A DNA stretch of 20,939 nt from JBLIOB01 sp047639575. Its GTDB lineage: Bacteria > Bacteroidota > Bacteroidia > Flavobacteriales_D > Parvicellaceae. Of this stretch, positions 1-8,079 are shown piece by piece. The notes beneath the pieces were generated by a model. It had not been told where the DNA came from. It was given only the letters and a program-made list of their open reading frames with translations, and searched no databases. The stretch spans positions 1 to 20,939 of the forward strand of contig JBLIOB010000039.1 of the NCBI GenBank assembly GCA_047639575.1, written 5' to 3'. How positions within the stretch are numbered: position 1 is the first letter of the stretch; each line of letters opens with the position of its first letter. A program made the translations under genes and the position numbers.

Positions 1-2
1 AA

Positions 3-788
3 ATTAAAGGAAAGAGCCAAATCTCCAACTTGTCTAAAGACGATTATATAAAACTTTGCCAATCTTATATTGATGAATTTGATAATAAATTGACCAAAAT
101 TATTTTATCTAGAGTTCACACTAAACCGGGAATCATCTCCCCTACAAAGCTATTTGACGCATTAAGACATTCGTATCCAGACGCTTTTGTTTACCTATTG
201 AATGACCCAAGCCTTGGCACTTGGATTGGAGCTACCCCTGAAACATTTTTAAAAAGAAATTCAACTCACTATAGCACCATGGCATTGGCTGGAACTCAGT
301 TGAAAAATAGTCGTTATGAATGGGCAACGAAAGAAAAGGCTGAGCAGCAACTGGTGTCAGACTATATACTATCCGAATTAACATCTCTGGATATAAAACC
401 AAAATTATCTGGTCCATTTACAAAAGAAGCCGGCAACATTGCACACCTTTGTACTGAATTTAACTTTGAAACTAGTGGCAAATGTGCCGACATTGTTAAT
501 CGACTTCACCCTACTCCTGCTGTATGTGGAATTCCAACCAAAACCGCACTTGATATCATTATTAAAAATGAACCCCATGATCGAGAGTTATACTGCGGTT
601 TTCTAGGTCCCATAAATTTTAATGATACTGATGAACTCTTTGTTAATTTGAGATGTTTAAAGATGGACGAGGAACAGGTTCACTTATTTATTGGCGGTGG
701 GATAACATCAGATTCTACACCAGAAAATGAGTGGAATGAGACGAAAGCTAAAGCTGAGACTATATTAGGAATTATTGAAAAATTATAG
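3..788 (+). CDS. menF: Isochorismate synthase MenF, C-terminal part (5' end outside window)
   Basis: This is the chorismate-binding enzyme that converts chorismate to isochorismate, the first committed step of menaquinone synthesis, in the cytoplasm. The frame is open to the left edge (no stop in codons from base 3), so the gene starts before the window; the TTG at base 30 lies inside the conserved domain and is not the start. Visible family motifs are KIILSR (bases 96-113, carrying the lysine that is the general base in MenF/EntC), GATPETF, LAGT, LHPTPAV (504-524), YCGFLGP, NLR, and a C-terminal GGGI followed by PENEWNET with the metal-binding glutamates. The usual EHxxV segment reads EQQLV. 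menD follows after 11 bp, which indicates an operon. Anthranilate or aminodeoxychorismate synthase is possible by fold, but menD next door makes MenF by far the best call. Confidence 0.93.
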   Translation: MKGKSQISNLSKDDYIKLCQSYIDEFDNKLTKIILSRVHTKPGIISPTKLFDALRHSYPDAFVYLLNDPSLGTWIGATPETFLKRNSTHYSTMALAGTQLKNSRYEWATKEKAEQQLVSDYILSELTSLDIKPKLSGPFTKEAGNIAHLCTEFNFETSGKCADIVNRLHPTPAVCGIPTKTALDIIIKNEPHDRELYCGFLGPINFNDTDELFVNLRCLKMDEEQVHLFIGGGITSDSTPENEWNETKAKAETILGIIEKL

Positions 789-799
789 ACCTTTACAAC

Positions 800-2485
800 G
801 TGCCGACAGACAAAATTGCAATTCATAATTTAGTTGAACTATGTGCCTTAAAAGGGATTAAACACGTTGTGCTTTCTCCCGGGTCAAGGAACGCACCATT
901 AACCATTTCTTTTGACGAACATGAAGAGATTACCTGCTATACAGTTCCTGATGAGCGCTCAGCTGGGTTTTTCGCTATAGGCATTGCTCAAGAAATTGGA
1001 GAAACTGTAGCCATTTGTTGCACCAGCGGAAGCGCAAGTTTAAATTACGCTCCCTCAATTGCAGAAGCTTTTTATCAAAGAATCCCTTTACTTATTCTTA
1101 CTTCAGATAGACCTGTGGAATGGGTAGATCAGGGAGATGGTCAGACCATTGTTCAGCGAGATATTTACAAAAACTTTATCCGAGGTTCATATGAACTACC
1201 TCAAGAAGTAGTGCATGAGGATGAAATTTGGAGTTCAAATCGCATCACAAACGAAGCGATAGACTTGTGTTCTTTTCCAACTCCTGGGCCCGTTCATATA
1301 AACATTCCATTGAGAGAGAGTTTATATGGGAAATCATCTTCCAAAGCAGAAATTAAAGTAATAGAGAATTTAAACCCAGAATTAACGATCAGCGATGAAG
1401 ACTTAGATTCTTTATCGAAAGTTTGGAACAGCCATGGTAAAAAGTTGATTTTGTGCGGGCAAATGAAGCCCAACGAAAGCCTGCTTAGAGCGTTAGAAAT
1501 TATCTCAACTGATGATTCCGTATCTATTTTAACTGAGTCTACTGCCAATTTATGGCATCCTAGCTTTAACTCTTGTATCGATAGGTTGATTTCGAATTTT
1601 ACAGCTGAAGATAAAAATGATTTTAGACCTACTTTATTAATCACCGTGGGAGATGCGTTTATTAGTAAAAAAATAAAATCTTTCTTAAGAGAAAATAAGC
1701 CGGAAGAACACTGGAACATAACAGATCATGATTCTCATTTAGACACGTTCCAATCATTAACTAAAACAGTACGCTGCCAGCCAAGTCAATTCTTTCATGG
1801 AATAAAAGACAGACTAATTCCGATTCAATCCGGATATAAAACAAATTGGAAAGGGAGAGACTTACATACGGAGGATCAGCATCTTTCTTATATAAATTCT
1901 TGTGAATTCAGCGACTTAAAAGCTTTCAGTTTAATCTTAGATTTCATACCCGACCGGTCCGTAATTCAAATGGCCAATAGTACTGCGGTTAGGTATGTGC
2001 AGCTATTCAATCAAATCAGAAGTATTGAATATTACGGCAATCGCGGCACTAGTGGAATTGATGGGAGCACGTCTACTGCAGCAGGCATGGCATGCAAATC
2101 AGAAAAACTAGTGACGTTAATTACAGGAGATATGAGTTTCTTTTATGATTCAAATGCATTCTGGAATAATCACTTAACATCAAATTTAAAAGTCATTGTT
2201 ATCAATAATTCTGGTGGCGGGATATTTAGAATTATTCCGGGACCAAGTTCTACTGATCAATTAGAAAAATTCTTCGAAACTGAACAAAACATGACTTGTG
2301 AGCACATTGCTAAGCAGTTTAATATCAATTATTATTCAGCTAGAAATGAAGCAGAATTAGAGACAGAATTAGCTTCATTTTTTCTTCCTTCTGAAAACGG
2401 AAGACCCTCTATCTTAGAAATTGTGACTCCGAAATTAGTCAACAGTGGTGTCCTGGATAAATATTTTGAGTCGCTACAGCATTAG
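800..2485 (+). CDS. menD: SEPHCHC synthase MenD (2-succinyl-5-enolpyruvyl-6-hydroxy-3-cyclohexene-1-carboxylate synthase)
   Basis: This ThDP- and Mg-dependent cytoplasmic enzyme condenses isochorismate with 2-oxoglutarate in menaquinone synthesis. Its 561 residues match the family length. The N-terminal pyrimidine-binding domain shows SPGSRNAPL (residues 26-34), the activating glutamate in DERSAG (E52), CTSGSA (74-79) and DQGDGQ (110-115). The C-terminal ThDP-binding domain shows NRGTSGIDGS, GDMSFF (about 443-448) and INNSGGGIF (about 468-476). The start is GTG at 800, chosen because the protein then begins MPTDK shortly before the conserved LVELC..KGI region, as in other MenD proteins. It lies 11 bp behind menF and no ribosome binding site is visible. 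It converges on the lipoprotein gene across 45 bp in which I see no terminator hairpin. Confidence 0.95.
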   Translation: MPTDKIAIHNLVELCALKGIKHVVLSPGSRNAPLTISFDEHEEITCYTVPDERSAGFFAIGIAQEIGETVAICCTSGSASLNYAPSIAEAFYQRIPLLILTSDRPVEWVDQGDGQTIVQRDIYKNFIRGSYELPQEVVHEDEIWSSNRITNEAIDLCSFPTPGPVHINIPLRESLYGKSSSKAEIKVIENLNPELTISDEDLDSLSKVWNSHGKKLILCGQMKPNESLLRALEIISTDDSVSILTESTANLWHPSFNSCIDRLISNFTAEDKNDFRPTLLITVGDAFISKKIKSFLRENKPEEHWNITDHDSHLDTFQSLTKTVRCQPSQFFHGIKDRLIPIQSGYKTNWKGRDLHTEDQHLSYINSCEFSDLKAFSLILDFIPDRSVIQMANSTAVRYVQLFNQIRSIEYYGNRGTSGIDGSTSTAAGMACKSEKLVTLITGDMSFFYDSNAFWNNHLTSNLKVIVINNSGGGIFRIIPGPSSTDQLEKFFETEQNMTCEHIAKQFNINYYSARNEAELETELASFFLPSENGRPSILEIVTPKLVNSGVLDKYFESLQH

Positions 2486-2530
2486 ATTATTACTGAAATG
2501 TATCGGGCAAAAGTTAATACTTTAGTCGAA

Positions 2531-3088
2531 CTATGAATTCGGCTTTTCGAAATAATCGGGAAGTTTACCGTCATCTGTGTTGAGGTTATTCATCATCAGA
2601 CTTCCTTCGGCATCAGCAGACCATTCTGTATCGGGATACTCTTTAATAATCTGATTATACATTCTCGTAGAGCCTTCTATGTTGTTCAACTTCCATAAAG
2701 TAAAAGCTCTTAAGCTCATTTTCTCAGGTCTCAAAGGGTGCTCTGGAAATTCCTCAATCATCATTTTTAAAAGACGATCTGCGCCTTGGAGATTATCTGA
2801 TCCAGTAGCTGCTGCTCTTCCATATTCCATTACTTCGAATCTTGAATCTACTTCTGGAAAGCGCTGTAGAAAGACAATTGTTAAATCAAACAATTCATTT
2901 CCCTTGACTTTATTTGCTCTTAGATCATCGTAAAGCATTGTTTCATGTAAAGAAATAATCTCCTTATAAAGATTTTCTTGACTAGCAGGTTCGTTAGTAT
3001 CTGTTTCTAAAACATTGTCAGCCACTTCTACTTCTCCACAGGACATAACCAATACCCCTATAACTAATAGATAAATTAAATTCTTCAT
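2531..3088 (-). CDS. TPR-like lipoprotein
   Basis: A 185-residue exported lipoprotein. A short hydrophobic signal ends in a lipobox (LVMSC, C17 the likely lipidated cysteine), so it should be membrane-anchored on the outside of the inner membrane or in the outer membrane. An acidic linker follows, then a helical region (about 85-165) with tetratricopeptide-like spacing, including GADRLLKMMIEEFPEHP and a second unit ending IIKEYPDTEW, the pattern of BamD/YbgF-like repeats. No catalytic motif is seen. Its ATG shares one base with the stop of the deformylase gene (TAATG, 3086-3090), so the two are very probably translationally coupled. Function is unknown; a scaffold or envelope-assembly role is only an inference from the repeat type. 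Confidence 0.8.
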   Translation of the reverse strand: MKNLIYLLVIGVLVMSCGEVEVADNVLETDTNEPASQENLYKEIISLHETMLYDDLRANKVKGNELFDLTIVFLQRFPEVDSRFEVMEYGRAAATGSDNLQGADRLLKMMIEEFPEHPLRPEKMSLRAFTLWKLNNIEGSTRMYNQIIKEYPDTEWSADAEGSLMMNNLNTDDGKLPDYFEKPNS

Positions 3089-3681
3089 TACTTTCCTTTT
3101 CTTTTTGGGAATTTCATTTTGTATTTAACGTCCACTTCACCCTTAGTGATCTCCGTTAATTTTGATTTGAGCAATCTTTTCTTAATCGGACTTAAATAAT
3201 CGGTAAACAAAACACCCTCAATATGATCATATTCATGTTGAACTACGCGAGCAGCAAGTCCAGTTAAGGTCTCTTCTTTGAATTCCCAATTTTCATCGTA
3301 GTAGCTAATTACAACAGTATCTTTTCTGAACACTTCTTCTCTTATTCCGGGAATACTTAAACAGCCTTCGGAAAAGCCCCATTCTGGACCTCTTTCTTCT
3401 TCTAAGATCGGATTTATATACATCCGTTTAAATGTTTTCAGAAACTCAAATTCCTTTGCTTCCTCTTCACTTTCTGGATCATCTTCAGCAAAACTGGCCG
3501 CATCAATGACAAAAACACGAACAGATTTCCCTACCTGAGGAGCAGCCAAGCCAACCCCTTTAGATTTGTACATGGTTTCAAACATGTTCTGTTTCAATTC
3601 AGAAATATCGCTTCCTTCTTTGAGTTCCTCGCATTCCGCTCTTAGAACTGGGTCTCCGTATGCAACTATTGGATATATCAT
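3088..3681 (-). CDS. def: Peptide deformylase
   Basis: This Fe/Zn metalloenzyme removes the formyl group from the initiator methionine of nascent proteins. All three family motifs are present: GVGLAAPQ (residues 42-49), EGCLS (105-109, metal ligand C107) and HEYDH (149-153, ligands H149 and H153, catalytic E150). An acidic insertion (about 64-78, EDDPESEEEAKE) sits between motifs 1 and 2. I chose the ATG at 3681, giving 197 residues starting MIYPIVAYGDPVLR as in typical deformylases. A TTG three codons upstream (3690) also keeps the frame open but would add only MKS and lies closer to the candidate promoter. The gene overlaps the downstream lipoprotein by one base (TAATG). Confidence 0.95.
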   Translation of the reverse strand: MIYPIVAYGDPVLRAECEELKEGSDISELKQNMFETMYKSKGVGLAAPQVGKSVRVFVIDAASFAEDDPESEEEAKEFEFLKTFKRMYINPILEEERGPEWGFSEGCLSIPGIREEVFRKDTVVISYYDENWEFKEETLTGLAARVVQHEYDHIEGVLFTDYLSPIKKRLLKSKLTEITKGEVDVKYKMKFPKRKGK

Positions 3682-3700
3682 TGATTTCAATAAAGTAGCG

Positions 3701-3708
3701 CAAATTTA
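3701..3708 (-). promoter_or_regulatory. Candidate Bacteroidota -7 promoter element for def
   Basis: On the minus strand this reads TAAATTTG, an exact match to TAnnTTTG, the -7 consensus of Bacteroidota housekeeping promoters. It ends 19 bp before the ATG at 3681. No matching TTTG -33 element is seen at the expected distance, so the call is tentative. The other half of the divergent gap has a one-mismatch version (TAGCTTTA, 3773-3780, plus strand) 21 bp before the VWA gene. Confidence 0.4.
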
Positions 3709-3801
3709 ATAGAATTCATTTAATTCACCCACACTTATCTTTTAGTATAGTAGTCTAGCAGACAATTTTAATTAGCTTTATTTAGTTATTTTCCCAGGAA
3801 T

Positions 3802-4980
3802 ATGTTTTTAGACTTCTTCTTAATATTGAAAAACCAAGGAGTTAAGGTTACTTTAAAAGAATACCTTGACCTACTTCAAGCTCTTAATCAAGGAGTTATC
3901 AGTCAAAATGTGGACGAATTCTACTATTTAAGCAAGGCAGCATTAATTAAACGAGAAAGTGATTTGGACAAATTTGACCAGCTATTTGCGTCTTATTTTA
4001 AAGGATTAGAAACAATTAAAATTGATGATTTTCTTCATATCCCTGAAGATTGGTTGCTAAAAAACAGCGAAAAATTCCTTTCTCCTGAAGAAATGGAACA
4101 AATTAAATCCATGGGAGGTCTTGAGGAAATTTTAGATCGAATGAAAGAACTTTTGAAAGAACAAAAGAAGCGACACGAAGGAGGAAACAAATGGATTGGA
4201 ACTGGTGGAACATCACCTTTTGGTGCATATGGCTATAATCCTGAAGGAATGCGAATAGGTCAAGATGAAAGTAGACATAAAAGCGCGATAAAAGTTTGGG
4301 ATAAACGAGAATTTAAAAATTTAGATGACAACCTTGAATTAGATACTCGTAACATGAAAATGGCATTGAGAAAACTTAGGGTTTTAACTAAAGAAGGCGG
4401 AATTGAATCTTTAGATTTACCAAAGACGATACAAGAAACCAGTGATAATGCTGGGTATTTGAAAATTGAAATGGCACCTAAGAAAAAAAACAATGTAAAA
4501 GTTCTAATGCTTTTTGACATTGGAGGTTCTATGGATCCGTTTATTGAAACTTGCTCTCAGTTATTTTCTGCCGCTAAGTATGAATTCAAGCATCTAGAGT
4601 ATTTCTACTTTCATAATTGTGTCTATGAAAAACTTTGGAAGGATTCTGTCCGAAGATGGGATGACTTTGAGGATACTTGGGCTGTTTTAAATAAATTCAA
4701 TTCAGATTATAAAATAGTATTCGTAGGAGACGCATCTATGTCTCCTTATGAATTACAATCGAAATTTGGCAGTGTTGAACACTACAACGAAGAAACTGGT
4801 ACAGATTGGCTGGAAAGATTTACGGATCATTTTGACAAAGTCGTTTGGTTAAATCCGATTCCTGAAAAAAATTGGGATTATACCTCCACCATTAAAACAA
4901 TTAAAGGTATTACAGAGAACAAAATGTATCCGTTGACTGTTAATGGCATTGAAAAGGCCATAGTAGAACTAAAAAGATAA
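3802..4980 (+). CDS. CoxE-like VWA domain protein (COG3825 type)
   Basis: A 392-residue cytoplasmic protein with no signal peptide or membrane segment. The N-terminal half carries a conserved glycine-rich stretch (residues 131-153, GTGGTSPFGAYGYNPEG) typical of the CoxE-like family. The C-terminal half (about 230-392) is a von Willebrand A domain whose metal-binding motif reads DIGGS (239-243), the DxGGS variant of the usual DxSxS. It is followed by the family segment EFKHLEYFYFHNCVYE and a later GDASMSP. Such proteins normally work with a MoxR-type AAA+ ATPase as a chaperone pair that inserts metals or matures a target enzyme. No ATPase gene lies next to this one. It overlaps the Crp-type regulator by one base (TAATG), so the two share a transcript. 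The family is clear; the target is unknown. Confidence 0.85.
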   Translation: MFLDFFLILKNQGVKVTLKEYLDLLQALNQGVISQNVDEFYYLSKAALIKRESDLDKFDQLFASYFKGLETIKIDDFLHIPEDWLLKNSEKFLSPEEMEQIKSMGGLEEILDRMKELLKEQKKRHEGGNKWIGTGGTSPFGAYGYNPEGMRIGQDESRHKSAIKVWDKREFKNLDDNLELDTRNMKMALRKLRVLTKEGGIESLDLPKTIQETSDNAGYLKIEMAPKKKNNVKVLMLFDIGGSMDPFIETCSQLFSAAKYEFKHLEYFYFHNCVYEKLWKDSVRRWDDFEDTWAVLNKFNSDYKIVFVGDASMSPYELQSKFGSVEHYNEETGTDWLERFTDHFDKVVWLNPIPEKNWDYTSTIKTIKGITENKMYPLTVNGIEKAIVELKR

Positions 4981-5663
4981 TGACGAGCGAACTAATAAAA
5001 CTATTTGAGCTAGCGGCTTTTAAAGAGCTAACGGAATCAGAAACCACCTGGTTAGCAAATAGATGTGTATCTAAAAAGTATACGAAGGATGAATTTATTT
5101 TTTATCCAGAAGACCTATCTCACACTATCTTCTTTATTTCTGACGGCAGAGTAAAACTTGGTGCATATAGCAAAGAAGGCAAGGAAATGATTAAGCATAT
5201 TTTCTTTCAAAATGAGATGTTCGGTATAATGGCAATCTCTAATCAGAAAAACCGGGCCAATTATGCAAAAGCAATGGATAACGACACCCAAATTTGTACG
5301 ATAGATGTTTTCGACATCAAGGAATTGATGCAAAAGAACGCCATGTTTACCTGGGGGATTTCTAAAATATTAGGTGATCGATTGGTGCAGTTTCAAGAAC
5401 GAATTGAAAGTTTAATGTTTAAAGACACCTTTACGAGGGTGACTGATTTACTTAAAGAATTTGCAAAGAAACAAGGCAAATTAATTGGCGATGAAGTATT
5501 GATCAAACATAACCTCACGCATCAAGACTTTGCAAGTTTAACGGCCACTACACGTCAAACAGTCACTAGTATATTAAATGATCTTAAGAAGCAAGATTTA
5601 ATCTACATGGAAAGAGGTAAAATGTTGATCCGAAACATGGACAAACTAAACGAACTGGATTAG
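4980..5663 (+). CDS. Crp/Fnr-family transcriptional regulator
   Basis: A 227-residue regulator with an N-terminal cyclic-nucleotide-binding-type beta barrel (about 15-120), a dimerisation helix (about 121-150) and a C-terminal Crp-type winged helix-turn-helix (about 165-220, with TTRQTVTSILNDL as recognition helix). In the phosphate-binding cassette the glutamate that contacts the cAMP ribose in E. coli CRP is replaced (MFGIMA, I83 in the usual GE position), while an R-A pair (R92-A93) stands at the usual R-S. Canonical cAMP binding is therefore doubtful. There is no FNR-type N-terminal cysteine cluster. Start ATG overlaps the stop of the VWA gene (TAATG). Its stop overlaps the convergent CotH-like gene by four bases. 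Signal and targets are unknown. Confidence 0.88.
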   Translation: MTSELIKLFELAAFKELTESETTWLANRCVSKKYTKDEFIFYPEDLSHTIFFISDGRVKLGAYSKEGKEMIKHIFFQNEMFGIMAISNQKNRANYAKAMDNDTQICTIDVFDIKELMQKNAMFTWGISKILGDRLVQFQERIESLMFKDTFTRVTDLLKEFAKKQGKLIGDEVLIKHNLTHQDFASLTATTRQTVTSILNDLKKQDLIYMERGKMLIRNMDKLNELD

Positions 5664-7573
5664 CGCTTTTTAAGTAAGTAGGCAACTACCAATACAGATC
5701 CAATTAGTATCAATAAATACCCTAGATACAACAGGTAATTAATTTTTTCAGAGCTCTCGGATTGTCCTAGTTTTATTAAAGCCGCGTTAGCTTCATTAAT
5801 TGAATCTTTCAGTGGGACAACCGTTGGTATATAGTTCATCTTGGGAATTAGCACAATCGTGTCCGATTTACCTATTATAAGTCTCACACTATCCAAGCTG
5901 CTGTCACTCCAAGAATCGAATTCCCAATTTTTATTTGTATACATTTTAACAGGCAGCTTGACACCTTTAAAGTACACACCCTTGTATGGAAGCTGTACCG
6001 GTTGATTTCCATTGATAATAACTTGACCAGAGTCTCCTTCAACTTTAAGCACATAGGTTCCTTTGCCAGTTAGCAAACGATTTATTTCTTTGTACAAGTG
6101 CTTAGAACGAACGTGTGCATATTTTCTAATTGTTGAGACCTTTTTTAACCACTTCTCCTCAGTCATTGCACTATTTTTAAATTGCTTTGGTAGTACAGAT
6201 CGATCCCTAGGTAGCTCATTTTTATATAGGTCAACAAAAATGTCTACTGCAGCATTTATTGTATCTGGATGAAATTTCGTATTGAGTAAATGAGCAAATT
6301 GATTAATAAAGTCAGCCTTAAATTCAGGATGTTGCATCAGCTTTGTTAGATACATCGTACTCCATTTTGGGTTGTACCAATTAGTTTTAAAAGTGCTTAG
6401 ACATCCTTGTAAATACTTTCTATCGTATGAACCATAACTATGGTCCGTATCGTAAAAAATCATTCTGAACTTTCCGTCTCCATCTTTAGTATTCCAATAA
6501 CGAATATTTCCTCGGCTATCGGAATTATTTAAAAATATTTGGCTGGTTCGAAAGTTGATATAATTCCGGATATCCAACATTTCTTTAGCCTTTCGATAGG
6601 CCTTATTATCAATTGTATCAAGCTTCTCAAAATATCGATACATTCTCATGTAATCCTTAGCCGTTCCATGCTGTCTTACCCATCTTCCCATAATAATGGA
6701 ACTCGAATCCATATCTGCGTTGCGGTTGTAACACAGGTAATGCTTGTTTACTTTTTCTCGAAGATTATAAAGCCCCCAATAATTTCCATTAATAAATAAT
6801 TGAACTGGCTGATAAGCCATGTAATCCAGTCCTAGGTCTCTAACCAGATATGCGTTTAAACAATCCTTAAACCTAGTTCCTCTATAATCATTCCCAGAAA
6901 CCCTAAGCACAAACTGTTTGTGCTCATCTAGATGAGGTTTTAGCGGAAATACGGATCCTGAAAATCTATTTACTCCGTATTCACTTCGGGCCACTATTTT
7001 CATTGATTTCTCTGGTTGCCTCCTCGTTGTTTCTCCAAATATTCTAATTCCCGCAATTTGATTGAAAAGGCTTTTCCCGCTAGTATCTATATACTCAACC
7101 TGCATTTCCTTTTCCCACTTCTCTTGAAAATTACAATGAACCCAATGTTCTGTGCTGTCGTCATAACGTGCATTATTACCCTTTACATAAATTCCAGACT
7201 TGGCAGACCATAACGAACTATCCTCCAAAGCGATTGATACAATTGGCAACTTAGTTTCGAAATTGAAAATGTAGGATCTAAAAAAAACCGAATCTACTCG
7301 AACCCCGTTGTGAAAAGGAATTAGTCGTAAAACGGTGTTTTTATTAATCTTAATTGGCTTTTTATATCTACTCCCATTTTTAGGGTTTGACCCATCTAAT
7401 GAATAATAAACTTTCTCGAAAGTACCTGATACCGCAACTTCGATGTCTTCTTGGTAAATTCCAGAAGCATGAGAAATGCTCAGGCTAAAGTCTTGAGCCT
7501 GCACCAATCTAGCAACTAGAATAAACGATATAACAATCCAATATCTCACCAAACTAAATGTAGGCAGAGTCAT
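5660..7573 (-). CDS. Secreted CotH-kinase-like protein with chitobiase C-terminal-type domain and C-terminal membrane anchor
   Basis: A 637-residue exported protein. It has a signal peptide (cleavage likely after VQA, residue 26), a CHB_HEX_C-type beta domain (about 30-100, YYSLDGSNP motif) and a CotH-kinase-like region (about 108-480). That region has a nucleotide-binding-like stretch RIFGETTRRQPEKS (177-190; K189 the likely ATP-contact lysine), YWGLYNLREK (265-274), NSDSRGNIRYW and the acidic metal motif FYDTDHS (373-379). An InlB B-repeat-like segment (about 500-570, ending W.FDSWSD) follows, and a final hydrophobic helix (about 611-634) ends in KKR. Spore-coat CotH proteins are protein kinases; the bacteroidotal targets are not known. 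The C-terminal helix with a basic tail suggests membrane anchoring instead of T9SS release. Start ATG is at 7573, divergent from the thioesterase gene. Confidence 0.85.
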   Translation of the reverse strand: MTLPTFSLVRYWIVISFILVARLVQAQDFSLSISHASGIYQEDIEVAVSGTFEKVYYSLDGSNPKNGSRYKKPIKINKNTVLRLIPFHNGVRVDSVFFRSYIFNFETKLPIVSIALEDSSLWSAKSGIYVKGNNARYDDSTEHWVHCNFQEKWEKEMQVEYIDTSGKSLFNQIAGIRIFGETTRRQPEKSMKIVARSEYGVNRFSGSVFPLKPHLDEHKQFVLRVSGNDYRGTRFKDCLNAYLVRDLGLDYMAYQPVQLFINGNYWGLYNLREKVNKHYLCYNRNADMDSSSIIMGRWVRQHGTAKDYMRMYRYFEKLDTIDNKAYRKAKEMLDIRNYINFRTSQIFLNNSDSRGNIRYWNTKDGDGKFRMIFYDTDHSYGSYDRKYLQGCLSTFKTNWYNPKWSTMYLTKLMQHPEFKADFINQFAHLLNTKFHPDTINAAVDIFVDLYKNELPRDRSVLPKQFKNSAMTEEKWLKKVSTIRKYAHVRSKHLYKEINRLLTGKGTYVLKVEGDSGQVIINGNQPVQLPYKGVYFKGVKLPVKMYTNKNWEFDSWSDSSLDSVRLIIGKSDTIVLIPKMNYIPTVVPLKDSINEANAALIKLGQSESSEKINYLLYLGYLLILIGSVLVVAYLLKKR

Positions 7574-7644
7574 TTAGTGTTTAAAGCATTTCTCAAATAG
7601 TTATAAAATTGATATTTTTAAAAACTCTTGAAAAAAGAGCGCAT

Positions 7645-8067
7645 ATGACGGATAAAGAGAAAGCAACAAAAGTTGTAGACAAAATGTACAACAATGATCC
7701 TTTTAGCAAATGGTTAGGAATAGAACGGTTAGAGGATGATAAAGGAAAATCTCAATTACAGATGGTTATCAGACCGGAGATGTTGAACGGCTTTGACATA
7801 GCCCATGGGGGTATCACTTACTCGTTGGCCGACAGTTGTTTAGCATTTGCTGCGAACTCTCATGGTAGAATGAGCGTTTCAGTAGAAACGTCAATTTCAC
7901 ATACAAAATCTTTAAAACAAGGTGATGTTGTTACAGCAACGGCAGAAGAGGTAAGTTTGACAAATAAAATTGGCATCTATCAAATTAAATTGACGAATCA
8001 AGAAAATGAAACCGTTGGTCTATTTAAAGGGACGGTTTACAGAACAAGCAAAAACTGGGAAGTTTAA
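7645..8067 (+). CDS. paaI: PaaI-type hotdog-fold acyl-CoA thioesterase
   Basis: A 140-residue hotdog thioesterase that hydrolyses (hydroxy)phenylacetyl-type CoA esters, thought to rescue CoA trapped in dead-end intermediates of phenylacetate breakdown. The family signature NGFDIAHGGITYSLAD is visible (residues 48-63), with HGG at 54-56 and the catalytic-type aspartate D63. The C-terminal VETSISHTKSLKQGD matches PaaI proteins. I chose the ATG at 7645 (MTDKEKATKVVDKMY). A TTG at 7609 keeps the frame open for 12 more codons, but that stretch contains a one-mismatch -7 element (TAAAATTG, 7604-7611) and does not resemble the family. It lies 12 bp ahead of the thiolase gene, so the two form an operon. 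Confidence 0.88.
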   Translation: MTDKEKATKVVDKMYNNDPFSKWLGIERLEDDKGKSQLQMVIRPEMLNGFDIAHGGITYSLADSCLAFAANSHGRMSVSVETSISHTKSLKQGDVVTATAEEVSLTNKIGIYQIKLTNQENETVGLFKGTVYRTSKNWEV

Positions 8068-8079
8068 AATAGCGGTAAT

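Noticed and set aside
30..32. TTG as the start of menF
   Set aside because: The frame is open to the window edge and the codons before it continue conserved chorismate-binding sequence, so the gene is truncated by the window, not started here.
1294..1719. 141-residue open frame on the minus strand inside menD
   Set aside because: It is antisense to conserved MenD coding sequence and shows no family resemblance; a shadow of AT-rich codon use.
5660..5760. T9SS sorting domain at the end of the CotH-like protein
   Set aside because: The C terminus is a hydrophobic helix with a KKR tail, not the PNP..G.Y.. beta pattern of type A or the type B pattern.
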